Assembly: GCA_026002695.1 (NCBI GenBank)
Contig: BOCB01000010.1
Location: forward strand, 1-37,599
From: Synergistales bacterium
GTDB taxonomy: Bacteria > Synergistota > Synergistia > Synergistales > Synergistaceae
DNA length: 37,599 nt
Reading direction: 5' to 3'
Both the position numbers and the translations under genes were made by a program. Shown piece after piece: positions 16,992 through 24,977 of the stretch. The notes beneath the pieces were generated by a model that saw only the letters and a list, made by a program, of their open reading frames with translations, did not search any database and was not told the origin of the DNA. How positions within the stretch are numbered: position 1 is the first letter of the stretch; the number at the start of each line of letters is the position of its first letter.

Positions 16992-17598
16992 AATCGCCGC
17001 CTCCTATTTCATCGGCTGTCCCATCCTCTTCACCCGCGCCGCCCTCGGCGACGAAGGTCTCCTGAAGTTCCTCGACCGTGGGCAGTGATGATATGGAATC
17101 CAATCCGAAGAGCTCTAAAAATCTGTTGGTAGTTCTGTAAAGGAGTGGATTGCCCACGCTCTTTTTACGCCCGGCGACGCGGACGATGCCGTGTTTTAAG
17201 AGAGTCTCTATGACGTGATCGCACCTTACCGTGCGTATTTCCTCTATCTCCGAACGTGTGACGGGCTGATTGTACGCGACGACCGCGAGGGTTTCGAGCG
17301 CGGCTTTGCTGAGGCGCACCCTCTGTGAGATGAGCGTGTTTTGAAACTCCGCCACAGTTCCGTCCAAGTCGGGCGCTGTCGCCGTCTGCCATCCGCCCGC
17401 GAGCTTCAGCAGCGTGACGCCCCTTCCCTGCTCGTATGCTTCGCGCAGCCGTTCTATAGCACCCCTCACGGCGGACGCGGACTGCCCCGTAACGGCGGCG
17501 AGCTCCTCCTCCTTCACGGGCTGCGGCGCGACGAAGAGCAGCGCCTCTATCTGACGCATAAGCATATCGTATTTCACGGCATCCTCATCACGCGGCAC
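16984..17598 (-). CDS. scpB: Segregation and condensation protein B
   Basis: 204 residues with two winged-helix domains (IEALLFVAPQPV...; LSKAALETLAVVAYNQPVTRSEIEEIRTV, a strongly conserved ScpB block). It is the kite subunit of the SMC-ScpAB complex. The GTG start overlaps the scpA end by 11 bp, indicating coupled translation. The C-terminus is acidic and glycine-rich. Confidence 0.95.
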   Translation of the reverse strand: MPRDEDAVKYDMLMRQIEALLFVAPQPVKEEELAAVTGQSASAVRGAIERLREAYEQGRGVTLLKLAGGWQTATAPDLDGTVAEFQNTLISQRVRLSKAALETLAVVAYNQPVTRSEIEEIRTVRCDHVIETLLKHGIVRVAGRKKSVGNPLLYRTTNRFLELFGLDSISSLPTVEELQETFVAEGGAGEEDGTADEIGGGDYE

Positions 17599-18358
17599 AG
17601 ACGCTCACGTCCCCCCACGCCTCGCCCTGAACGAGGCGCACCCGTCCCAGGCGCGACAGCTCCAGCAGAGCAAGGAGCGTAACTGTGAGTTCGCCCCTCC
17701 CGAATTCGCCGATAAGCCCCCGCAATGTCGCTGCCGGGCATTTGCCGAGGAAGCTCATTATCTCGTCCATCTGACGCTCGACCAACAGCTCCTCGGGAGC
17801 GGCGTCCGGTATCTCGTCGAAGAAAGCAGTCTCGTAATCGTTACCGTCGCCGCGCGGTTGTGTCCGGCTCTCCATCAGCCGCCACCAGTGCGACGACAGG
17901 CTGTACAGGTCTCCTATATCGAACCAGGGCGGTCCGGCGTCGTCGCATATCCGAACAAACGCTCTCTCCCGCTTGTCCTTCATCTCCGCAAGTATGGCCG
18001 CCGCCTTCCTATACGGCTTGAAGCGCTCCAGCATGGCCGCGAGCGTCTCCTCGTCCGGCTCGTCTTCGCCGCCGTCATAATCATCGTCTCCGACGGGCAG
18101 CTCTTCTTCGTCCGCCGACGGAAAGAGAGCGCGTACCTTGCGAAGCACCAGCCGGCTCGCGAGCGAGAAGAAGTCCGCCAGTTCCGACAGCGTGGCCTTG
18201 CGCGATCTGACGAGGTACGATACATACTGCGACAGCACGTCGGTGAGCCGCACCGCCGCCGCGTCTATCGACCTGTTTTCGACGAGGGCGCAGAGCATAT
18301 CGAGCGGGCCGGAGAAATCGGCCAGCGATACCTGAAAGGCAGCCTCCTCTTCGGGCAT
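17588..18358 (-). CDS. scpA: Segregation and condensation protein A
   Basis: 256 residues. The kleisin of SMC-ScpAB; the N-terminal SMC-binding segment is visible (FSGPLDMLCALVENRSIDAAAVRLTDV; ELADFFSLASRLVLRKVRALFP) and the C-terminal winged helix is LLALLELSRLGRVRLVQGE. The ATG at 18358 follows the trpS stop by two bases (TAAGGATG). A much longer frame to 18652 exists but overlaps trpS and is spurious. Confidence 0.93.
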   Translation of the reverse strand: MPEEEAAFQVSLADFSGPLDMLCALVENRSIDAAAVRLTDVLSQYVSYLVRSRKATLSELADFFSLASRLVLRKVRALFPSADEEELPVGDDDYDGGEDEPDEETLAAMLERFKPYRKAAAILAEMKDKRERAFVRICDDAGPPWFDIGDLYSLSSHWWRLMESRTQPRGDGNDYETAFFDEIPDAAPEELLVERQMDEIMSFLGKCPAATLRGLIGEFGRGELTVTLLALLELSRLGRVRLVQGEAWGDVSVCAA

Positions 18359-18360
18359 CC

Positions 18361-19356
18361 TTACGCCCCGGCGCGCGTCATGCCTACGGCGCGACAGACC
18401 TCTTCCATCGTCTCCGAGGCTCTGGCTCTCGCCTTCCTCGCTCCTTCGTTCAATATATCGTTCAGCTCGCCGGCTCTCGCCTCGAAATATTTGCGCCGCT
18501 CGTGTACCGGAGCCATGTTCACCGCGACGTGCGCTATGAGCTTCTTCTTGCAGTCGATACAGCCTATCCCTGCCGTGCGGCAGCCCTCGGCGAGCTCGTT
18601 CATCTCCTCCTTGTCGGGGTTGAAGAACTTGTGCAGATCCCACACCGGGCATTTGTTCGGCTCTCCCGGATCCGTCCTTCGCTCGCGCGCCGGGTCTGTC
18701 ATCATGGTGCGTATTTTTTTATCGATGACCGGCATCTCGTCCGCTATTTCGAGCGCGTTGCCGTAGGACTTGCTCATCTTCCGCCCGTCCGTGCCCGGTA
18801 TCTTCGGGTAGCGCGTGAGCAGCATCTCGGGCTCGGGGAATACCTCTCCGTAGAAATTATTGAATCTCCTCGCTAACTCGCGCGATATTTCCAAATGCGC
18901 GGTCTGATCCTCGCCGACCGGAACCTGGTTCGACTTGTAGAGCAATATGTCCGCCGCCATGAGCACAGGGTATCCGAGGAAGCCGTAAGTCGAAAGGTCC
19001 TTGTTCTGGAGGTTCAGTATCTGCTCCTTGTACGTGGGGTTGCGTTCGAGCCAGCCGAGCGGCGCTATCATGGACAGCGCCATGTGCAGCTCGATGTGCT
19101 CCTTCACGCGGGACTGGATGAATATCGCGCATTTATTGGGATCGAGCCCCACGGCGAGCCAGTCGAGCAGGGCGTCCGTCACGTGTTCCGCGAGATTAGA
19201 CGGGTCGGCGTAATCCGACATGAGCGCGTGCCAGTCCACTATGGAGTAATAGCACTCGTGAGTCTCCTGAAGCGCGAGCCAGTTGGTCAAAGCCCCCGCC
19301 ATATGCCCGTAGTGCAGTCTGCCCGTCGGCCTCATCCCGCTGAATACCCTTTTCAT
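18361..19356 (-). CDS. trpS: Tryptophanyl-tRNA synthetase
   Basis: 331 residues, normal for the family. The class I signature is HYGH at residues 15-18 (TGRLHYGHMAG) and the KMSKS loop is GRKMSKSYGNA near residue 195. The ATG at 19356 has GGAGGTG 8 bases upstream; the upstream extension is not coding. Its 5' two-thirds (18736-19356) plus promoter is duplicated at 24978-25657, 6,242 bp away. The full gene is complete and should be the functional copy. It is the first gene of the long - strand operon ending at coaBC/priA. Confidence 0.95.
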   Translation of the reverse strand: MKRVFSGMRPTGRLHYGHMAGALTNWLALQETHECYYSIVDWHALMSDYADPSNLAEHVTDALLDWLAVGLDPNKCAIFIQSRVKEHIELHMALSMIAPLGWLERNPTYKEQILNLQNKDLSTYGFLGYPVLMAADILLYKSNQVPVGEDQTAHLEISRELARRFNNFYGEVFPEPEMLLTRYPKIPGTDGRKMSKSYGNALEIADEMPVIDKKIRTMMTDPARERRTDPGEPNKCPVWDLHKFFNPDKEEMNELAEGCRTAGIGCIDCKKKLIAHVAVNMAPVHERRKYFEARAGELNDILNEGARKARARASETMEEVCRAVGMTRAGA

Positions 19357-19415
19357 TTTAACGACACCTCCGAAAGTAATATCGCTCATTATAAAATCAA
19401 ACGGGGAAAATTCAA
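18736..19415. repeat. 680-bp direct repeat, copy A (trpS 5' part and promoter)
   Basis: Matches 24978-25657 over 680 bases without gaps. By direct reading there are 9 mismatches (about 98.7% identity); only one changes an amino acid (Ala to Val). The end at 19415 falls exactly at the -35 element of the trpS promoter. Everything between the copies is the type II-C locus. Confidence 0.95.
19388..19415 (-). promoter_or_regulatory. trpS promoter
   Basis: On the - strand: TTGAAT (-35, 19410-19415), 16-base spacer, perfect TATAAT (-10, 19388-19393). The 5' leader is only about 25 bases, so there is no room for a T-box. Confidence 0.75.
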
Positions 19416-19423
19416 GGAAGGGC

Positions 19424-19451
19424 TTTACTTCTGATAAAATTATGATAACAT
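19424..19451 (+). promoter_or_regulatory. tracrRNA (and cas9) promoter
   Basis: TTTACT (-35, 19424-19429), 16 bases, TAACAT (-10, 19446-19451) with an extended TGa just before it. The predicted start is near 19458, a few bases before the anti-repeat. It is divergent from and adjacent to the trpS promoter. Confidence 0.65.
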
Positions 19452-19457
19452 AGCCTA

Positions 19458-19573
19458 AAGGTGAATTATGCCATATCGGAGTGTGGCGCGTTGCTGTAAC
19501 AAGAAAGTTCACCGCGAGGTATCCCCCGGACTTAATGCCTTTTGGTGTTATGGATCGGGGTATCCTCTTTTTT
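19458..19573 (+). ncRNA. tracrRNA of the type II-C system
   Basis: The 36-base anti-repeat at 19465-19500 matches the CRISPR repeat at 31 of 36 positions on the + strand, so its RNA is complementary to the crRNA, which is made from the - strand. The duplex would have an 8-bp lower stem, a 4-nt internal loop with mismatches at three positions, and a 24-bp upper stem. After it comes AAGAAAGTTCACCGCGAGG, like the nexus region of Neisseria tracrRNA. A final hairpin follows (GAGG..CCCC with GGGG..CCTC, and a small inner AUGCC-UUUU-GGUGU hairpin), ending in T6 at 19568-19573. The cas9 ribosome binding site begins at the next base. Confidence 0.85.
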
Positions 19574-19587
19574 AGGGAGGAGTTTTT

Positions 19588-22500
19588 ATGCGGTATGTTT
19601 TAGGTCTTGACATAGGTATTGCATCCGTAGGCTGGTGTGTCATTGATGAAGGTTCTGACGAAACACACCCTTGTATAGTTGATTTGGGTGTTAGGGTATT
19701 TCCGCAAGCGGAAAACCCGAAGGACGGTTCTTCTTTGGCTCTGGTACGCCGAGTGGCGAGAGGCAGCCGTAGGCGTTTGCGCCGCCGCAAAGAACGCCTC
19801 GGAGACATCCGCAAGCTGCTTGTTAAACATAAACTTGCAAAAGACGAGGAAAATCTCAAAAACATGCTCTCTGCCTCTCCCTCACCGACACCTTGGGAGC
19901 TTCGCGCCGCTGGCTTAGACAGGCTTCTTTCCCATGATGACTTTTGCAGGGTGCTGTTCCACATCGCCAAACACAGAGGCTTTAAGTCAAACAGAAAGAG
20001 CGATGCCGAAGGCGCGTCAGAAAAGGCCAAAACTGAGGGGGCGCTGCTTTCAGGAGTATCGGACAATAAAAAACGACTGAGCGAGAAGGGATATCGGACA
20101 GTCGGTGAGATGATGTGGAAGGATCCTTTTTTTGAAGCACACAAGCGAAATAAAGGCGGCGATTATTCTTCGACTGTCGCGCGCGATATGCTGATAGACG
20201 AGATACACTTACTTTTCGACGCACAGCGCCGCTATGGCGGCTCTTTCGCGTCGTCCGCTCTTGAGCAAAAATACACCGAGTTATTCGCCTTTCAACTTCC
20301 CGTCGTGACCGGAGACCAAATAGAAAAAATGACGGGAAACTGCACCTTGCTTCCGGAGTTCAAAAGAGCTCCGACGATGGGATATACAAGCGAACTGTTC
20401 AAACTGTTCTCTCGTGCCTTGAATCTGCGCCTGACAGGACGCGGGAAAGACGAGGCGCTAAACGATGAGCAGAGGATGACGCTTATCAGCCTCGCGTTCA
20501 AAAACTCGAAACTCACCTATGACCAAATCAGAAGGGCTCTGGAGTTAGACGAGCCTTTGGCTTTCAAAGGCGTCCGATACGGACGGAAGGAGACACGAGA
20601 AAAGAGCGAAGGCGCGACGTTCGTGGAGCTTAAAGGGTATCACAGCTTGCGGAAAGCCATAGAAAAATCTTTAGGAAAAGGGGTATGGCAAGCTCTATCC
20701 GGCAATGGCAGCCGAATGGACACAATCGCCAAGGCTCTGACGTTTTACAAATCGGACGAGGACATCGAAAATTTTCTCCTTGAGGCCGGAATCGAGAAAG
20801 AAATTGTCGAGGCCGTACTACCCCTCTCGTTCCGTGGTTTTATGCACCTTTCGACCGAAGCCATATCGCGCCTTCTGCCCTATATGGAACAGGGAGACGG
20901 GTATGACGTCGCTTGTCAGAAGGCCGGATTTTGCCACTATGACCCCCAAGGGACAACGGAGCGTTTACCAAAACTGCCGCCGCTCGAAGCCGAAGAAGGC
21001 TTGTTGGGTGAAACCATTCCGCGCAACCCTGTGGTTGTCCGCGCCCTCTCTCAAGTGCGGAAAGTCGTAAACGCCATCATAGATCGTTACGGCGCACCGA
21101 CGTATGTCAATATCGAACTGGCGCGCGATCTGAGCCGCCCATTCGACGAGCGAAGGGCGATACAAAAGGGGCAGGACGAAAACCGAAGAGAGCGAGAGCG
21201 CGTCGCGAAAGATATAAGCGAGACGTTCGGGATCCCCAATCCAAGCGGCAGTGATATTCTGAAATACAGGCTTTGGAAGGAACAACATAGCAAATGCGCA
21301 TATTCACAAACTCCAATTGACGAACAGCGCCTGTTTGAGCCTGGCTACGCCGAAATTGATCATATCCTCCCATACAGTCGCAGTATGGACGACAGTTACA
21401 GCAATAAAATTCTGGTTCTTTCGTCGGAAAATCAGAACAAAAAGAATCGTACTCCTTACGAGTACCTATCATCCATGCCAGAACGATGGGAGTTTTTTGA
21501 GGATTGGGTATGCGCGACTATCCATAGTGCTGCCAAGCGCGGCAGACTCTTAAAAAAGAGCTTAACCGACGCTGACGCAGAGGAGATGACTGAGCGCAAC
21601 CTGACGGATACCCGCTATATCACTCGCTTTGCCTCAAACTGGCTGAAGCGGCGTCTGACGTTCGCGGACGAGGCAGAAAAGAACCCCGTGTTGTGCGTAA
21701 ACGGACACATGACGGCTCTGTTGCGCGGACGATGGGGACTGGCGAAAAAGCGCGAAGAGGGCGATTCTCACCACGCTCTCGACGCGGCTGTCATAGCCTC
21801 CGCAACTCCCTCTATGGTTAAGCGGATTTCTGACTACTCCAGAAGAAAAGAGCTGCTCAAGCTTCGTGATGATACGGGTGCGAAAAAAGAGCACTACCCC
21901 GCGCCTTGGCCGGAGTTCCGCAACGAACTGACGGACAAGCTGAAAAATTTGTTCGTTTCGCGCGCGCCAAGGCGGAAGGCTAAGGGCGCGGCGCATCAAG
22001 AGACAATCCGCAGCTTCAAAGACAGAGGCGGCTCGGAAGAAGAGAGGGAGAAATGGCTCAAAGGGACGGTTTTGCGAACGCCTATCAAGAGCCTGAACCT
22101 CAACAATATCGAAAATATGGTAGGCAAAGGGCGCGACAGGCGGCTATACGAAGCGTTGAAAGAACGCTTGCGGGATTTTGACGGAAAAGGAGAAAAAGCT
22201 TTTGCGGAAGCCTTTTACAAGCCGACCATAGATGGAAGCCAAGGCCCTGTTGTACACACGGTAAAACTCTACACTACCGGCGCGTCAGGTATCCCCGTGC
22301 GCGGAGGCATGGCCAATAACGGCGAAATGATTCGTGTTGACGTCTACAAAAAAGGCGGCAAGTTTCACTTGGTCCCTCATTATGTCGATGACATCGCCAA
22401 AAAGCGGGTTAAAAAACTGGCGATTGTGGCACATAAGCCCGAATCACAGTGGACAAAGATAGATGACTCGTTCGAGTTCTGTTTTTCGCTGTTCAAGGAC

Positions 22501-22743
22501 GATTTGGTGAGCGTGGAACCCATCCCAAGCGAGAAGAGCAACAAAGAAGTCTTGTTCTACTTCTACTATACGGGGACTGATCGTTCAACCGGAGGTATTA
22601 ACATAGAAGCTCATGACCGCAGCCGGGAATGGAGAGGTATAGGCGTCAAGACTTGTTCGTCCTTCGAGAAATACCACGTCGACGTTTTAGGCGGCTGGCA
22701 CAAAATCGACAGAGAAAAACCTCCCGTGGGCAGAGAGAACTAA
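19588..22743 (+). CDS. cas9: Cas9 endonuclease, type II-C
   Basis: 1051 residues, the compact II-C size. RuvC-I: LGLDIGIASVGW with D8. Arg-rich bridge helix about 52-78 (RRVARGSRRRLRRRKERL). Helical REC lobe about 80-470. RuvC-II: YVNIELARDLSR with E510. HNH: EIDHILPYSRSMDDS with D591 and H592, and N615 in SSENQNKKN. RuvC-III: DSHHALDAAV with H729 and D732. A C-terminal PAM-interacting region follows. All catalytic residues are present. AGGGAGG lies 7 bases before the ATG, immediately after the tracrRNA T-run, so cas9 may be expressed by read-through from the tracrRNA promoter. No csn2 or cas4 follows, which supports subtype II-C. Confidence 0.97.
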   Translation: MRYVLGLDIGIASVGWCVIDEGSDETHPCIVDLGVRVFPQAENPKDGSSLALVRRVARGSRRRLRRRKERLGDIRKLLVKHKLAKDEENLKNMLSASPSPTPWELRAAGLDRLLSHDDFCRVLFHIAKHRGFKSNRKSDAEGASEKAKTEGALLSGVSDNKKRLSEKGYRTVGEMMWKDPFFEAHKRNKGGDYSSTVARDMLIDEIHLLFDAQRRYGGSFASSALEQKYTELFAFQLPVVTGDQIEKMTGNCTLLPEFKRAPTMGYTSELFKLFSRALNLRLTGRGKDEALNDEQRMTLISLAFKNSKLTYDQIRRALELDEPLAFKGVRYGRKETREKSEGATFVELKGYHSLRKAIEKSLGKGVWQALSGNGSRMDTIAKALTFYKSDEDIENFLLEAGIEKEIVEAVLPLSFRGFMHLSTEAISRLLPYMEQGDGYDVACQKAGFCHYDPQGTTERLPKLPPLEAEEGLLGETIPRNPVVVRALSQVRKVVNAIIDRYGAPTYVNIELARDLSRPFDERRAIQKGQDENRRERERVAKDISETFGIPNPSGSDILKYRLWKEQHSKCAYSQTPIDEQRLFEPGYAEIDHILPYSRSMDDSYSNKILVLSSENQNKKNRTPYEYLSSMPERWEFFEDWVCATIHSAAKRGRLLKKSLTDADAEEMTERNLTDTRYITRFASNWLKRRLTFADEAEKNPVLCVNGHMTALLRGRWGLAKKREEGDSHHALDAAVIASATPSMVKRISDYSRRKELLKLRDDTGAKKEHYPAPWPEFRNELTDKLKNLFVSRAPRRKAKGAAHQETIRSFKDRGGSEEEREKWLKGTVLRTPIKSLNLNNIENMVGKGRDRRLYEALKERLRDFDGKGEKAFAEAFYKPTIDGSQGPVVHTVKLYTTGASGIPVRGGMANNGEMIRVDVYKKGGKFHLVPHYVDDIAKKRVKKLAIVAHKPESQWTKIDDSFEFCFSLFKDDLVSVEPIPSEKSNKEVLFYFYYTGTDRSTGGINIEAHDRSREWRGIGVKTCSSFEKYHVDVLGGWHKIDREKPPVGREN

Positions 22744-22747
22744 AGCT

Positions 22748-23647
22748 GTGGGCTGGCGGACGATTTTTATTTCAAACCCGTCCCAGCTTTCCTGTAAACA
22801 CTCAAGACTTCTGATCCGTCAGGGGGACGAGGAGACGGACATTCCTATTGAAGATATAGAGGTCATCGTCATCGAGACTCTTCAAGCTACGATAACCTCT
22901 CACTTAATGAGCGAATTGGCCTGTTGGGGCGTCGCCGTGTTTTTCTGTGACACCTTGCATACTCCCTGCGGAGTTTCTTTGGCTTTTCATCAGCATCACC
23001 GTACCCTCAAGATATTGAGGGCGCAAACCGCGATTTCCGTACCGCTCCGAAAGAACTTATGGCGTCTTGTGGTTACGCAAAAACTATTGAATCAAGCGGC
23101 GTGTTTGGATATTCTGAAACTCTCCGGAGGCGATGATTTGCGCAGCTTGGCAAAGCAGGTTCGCAGCGGCGACCCGGACAACAGGGAGTCTGTCGGAGCG
23201 AGGCTCTATTTTTCTATTCTTATGCCGCGCTCTGCGCGGAGTGCAGCAACGCACTTGAACATCTTCCTGAATTACGGCTATTCCATCCTTCGAGGAGCTG
23301 TCGCCCGCGCCCTTACAGCGTATGGTCTCTTGCCATCTTTGGGGATTCATCACAAAAACGAACTCAACGCCTTCAATCTGGCGGACGATTTTATAGAGCC
23401 GTTTCGTCCTCTTGTAGACCTGTGGGTGATGACAAACGCACGCGTAGAAAGCTCTTTGACTCCGATTCACAAACACGCTCTCGTCGGGCTTTTGTCGTCT
23501 CAGATAAAAATCAATGGGGGCAAAGAGACCGTATTGAGGGCGATAGAGATAACAGCATACAGTTTTGTCGGCTCTTGTGAAAATAAAGACGCCGACCGAC
23601 TCGCCTTGCCTCAACTGCTGCCGATAGAGTTTAAAAACCGTGAGTGA
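22748..23647 (+). CDS. cas1: Cas1 integrase, type II
   Basis: 299 residues, starting GTG four bases after the cas9 stop (MGWRTIFISNPSQLSCKHSRL, typical of type II Cas1). Metal-binding residues are visible as E147 (RESVGARLYF), His near 201 (GIHHKNELNAFN) and E217 (DFIEPFRP). With Cas2 it inserts new spacers. It is unrelated in detail to the I-C Cas1 at 31888, so each system has its own adaptation pair. Confidence 0.95.
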   Translation: MGWRTIFISNPSQLSCKHSRLLIRQGDEETDIPIEDIEVIVIETLQATITSHLMSELACWGVAVFFCDTLHTPCGVSLAFHQHHRTLKILRAQTAISVPLRKNLWRLVVTQKLLNQAACLDILKLSGGDDLRSLAKQVRSGDPDNRESVGARLYFSILMPRSARSAATHLNIFLNYGYSILRGAVARALTAYGLLPSLGIHHKNELNAFNLADDFIEPFRPLVDLWVMTNARVESSLTPIHKHALVGLLSSQIKINGGKETVLRAIEITAYSFVGSCENKDADRLALPQLLPIEFKNRE

Positions 23648-23657
23648 TTGTAGATTT

Positions 23658-23966
23658 ATGCGGTTGCTCGTTATGTACGATTTGCCGATGATGACGAAAG
23701 AGAATAAGCGCGTTTATCAACATTTTCGGAAATTTTTGATAAGCGATGGCTATGACATGCTGCAATTCTCCATATATTGCCGTATTGTGAACGGAGCGGA
23801 TGGCGTCGATAAGCATCTCAAACGGCTTCAACAAAATCTGCCGACAAAAGGAGCCGTGCGTTTTATGCAAATCACGGAGCGCCAGTTTCAGGGAATAAAA
23901 CTTTTGGTAGGGACAAAAAAACGCAAAGAAAAAGACATAGATTCTCGCCAACTGCTGTTATTTTGA
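23658..23966 (+). CDS. cas2: Cas2, type II
   Basis: 102 residues from ATG 23658 (MRLLVMYDLPMMTKENKRVYQHFRKFL). The first beta strand with the conserved Asp (YDLP) is present. A GTG at 23640, overlapping cas1, would add six residues, but family members begin MRLLV. No strong ribosome binding site is seen before either start. It is the last gene of the II-C cas operon. Confidence 0.92.
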   Translation: MRLLVMYDLPMMTKENKRVYQHFRKFLISDGYDMLQFSIYCRIVNGADGVDKHLKRLQQNLPTKGAVRFMQITERQFQGIKLLVGTKKRKEKDIDSRQLLLF

Positions 23967-23980
23967 GATTTTTTAACACA

Positions 23981-24015
23981 AAAATCTCTGCAAGCTTAGC
24001 ATTCGCAGAGATTTT
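23981..24015. terminator. Bidirectional terminator between cas2 and the II-C array
   Basis: Perfect 11-bp stem AAAATCTCTGC / GCAGAGATTTT with a 13-base loop; T-runs on both strands. It can end the cas operon on + and the crRNA transcripts arriving on -. Confidence 0.8.
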
Positions 24016-24025
24016 CATAGGGTGG

Positions 24026-24721
24026 ATTATACCATATCGGAGTGTGGCGGGGAGCTATAACTTGGTACAAATCACAAATAAAGGTAATTTTATTATACCA
24101 TATCGGAGTGTGGCGGGGAGCTATAACTCGCGTCGTGATAGCCGTGCTCTCTATCGATTATACCATATCGGAGTGTGGCGGGGAGCTATAACTCGGCGGC
24201 GCGGGGACTGGCAAGACGACGGATTATACCATATCGGAGTGTGGCGGGGAGCTATAACCTTCATAGTTCGCGGCTTCGTCCTCTGGTTATTATACCATAT
24301 CGGAGTGTGGCGGGGAGCTATAACTGAGAGTTGACCCGGCCACTGACAAACAGGATTATACCATATCGGAGTGTGGCGGGGAGCTATAACCCGTGCCGTC
24401 GGGGATAATACGCGGGGACGAATTATACCATATCGGAGTGTGGCGGGGAGCTATAACCGAGTGGCGGGATTACCGCAAGGTGTTCGCATTATACCATATC
24501 GGAGTGTGGCGGGGAGCTATAACCGACAAAAAAGCAGTCGTAACAATTCCTTAATTATACCATATCGGAGTGTGGCGGGGAGCTATAACGCATGCTACCT
24601 GCTCGTGAAAGTTGATAACATTATACCATATCGGAGTGTGGCGGGGAGCTATAACCTCGGACATACATGTTTTATGATACAATTTATTATACCATATCGG
24701 AGTGTGGCGGGGAGCTATAAC
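24026..24721 (-). promoter_or_regulatory. Extended -10 promoters inside every II-C repeat
   Basis: Read on the - strand, every repeat ends in ATATGGTATAAT, which is an extended -10 (TGG-TATAAT). Each would start transcription a few bases into the adjoining spacer and produce that spacer plus the next repeat. This matches the architecture described for Neisseria meningitidis II-C. The promoter assignment is by motif only. Confidence 0.65.
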
Positions 24722-24756
24722 GTGCGAGAGGGGAAGGAGCGAGTGAATAATATTAT

Positions 24757-24943
24757 ATGACTATCAAGTTTCTTCAAGCTAGGGTAAATCTCGTTTGGGA
24801 CTTCTTCTGGCCTAATTACACATCCCAAAAGGGTGCGAGATGTTTAGCGTAATGTCCGCTTTTCGTCTCCTTACTTCATCGAAGTATTGCGTAACACCAG
24901 ATAGAAGAAGGATGCAAAATACATGAGGCAACTTAATAGTCAT
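24757..24943. mobile_element. 187-bp MITE, copy 2, inside the II-C array
   Basis: Identical to 1559-1745. It is flanked by the 10-bp duplication ATAATATTAT (24747-24756 and 24944-24953), made from the last bases of spacer 11 and the first five bases of repeat 12. Removing the element and one duplication copy restores a normal spacer-repeat junction. Confidence 0.95.
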
Positions 24944-24977
24944 ATAATATTATACCATATCGGAGTGTGGCGGGGAG

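Noticed and set aside
17588..18652. Extended scpA frame to 18652 (354 codons)
   Set aside because: The upstream part is antisense-free overlap inside trpS in another frame, is Arg/Gly/Ser-rich, and ScpA proteins begin at the ATG 18358.
24017..24029. A shared motif ATAGGGTGGATTA before the II-C array and ATAGGGGTGGATTA in the I-C leader, suggesting a common leader element
   Set aside because: A similar GGGGTGGATTAA also lies before rpoZ on the - strand (near 12191-12205), so it is probably chance or ribosome-binding-site-like sequence.
23963..24760. Open frames across the II-C array and similar ones across the I-C array, coding repetitive peptides
   Set aside because: They result from repeat periodicity near multiples of three and contain no start signals or known families.
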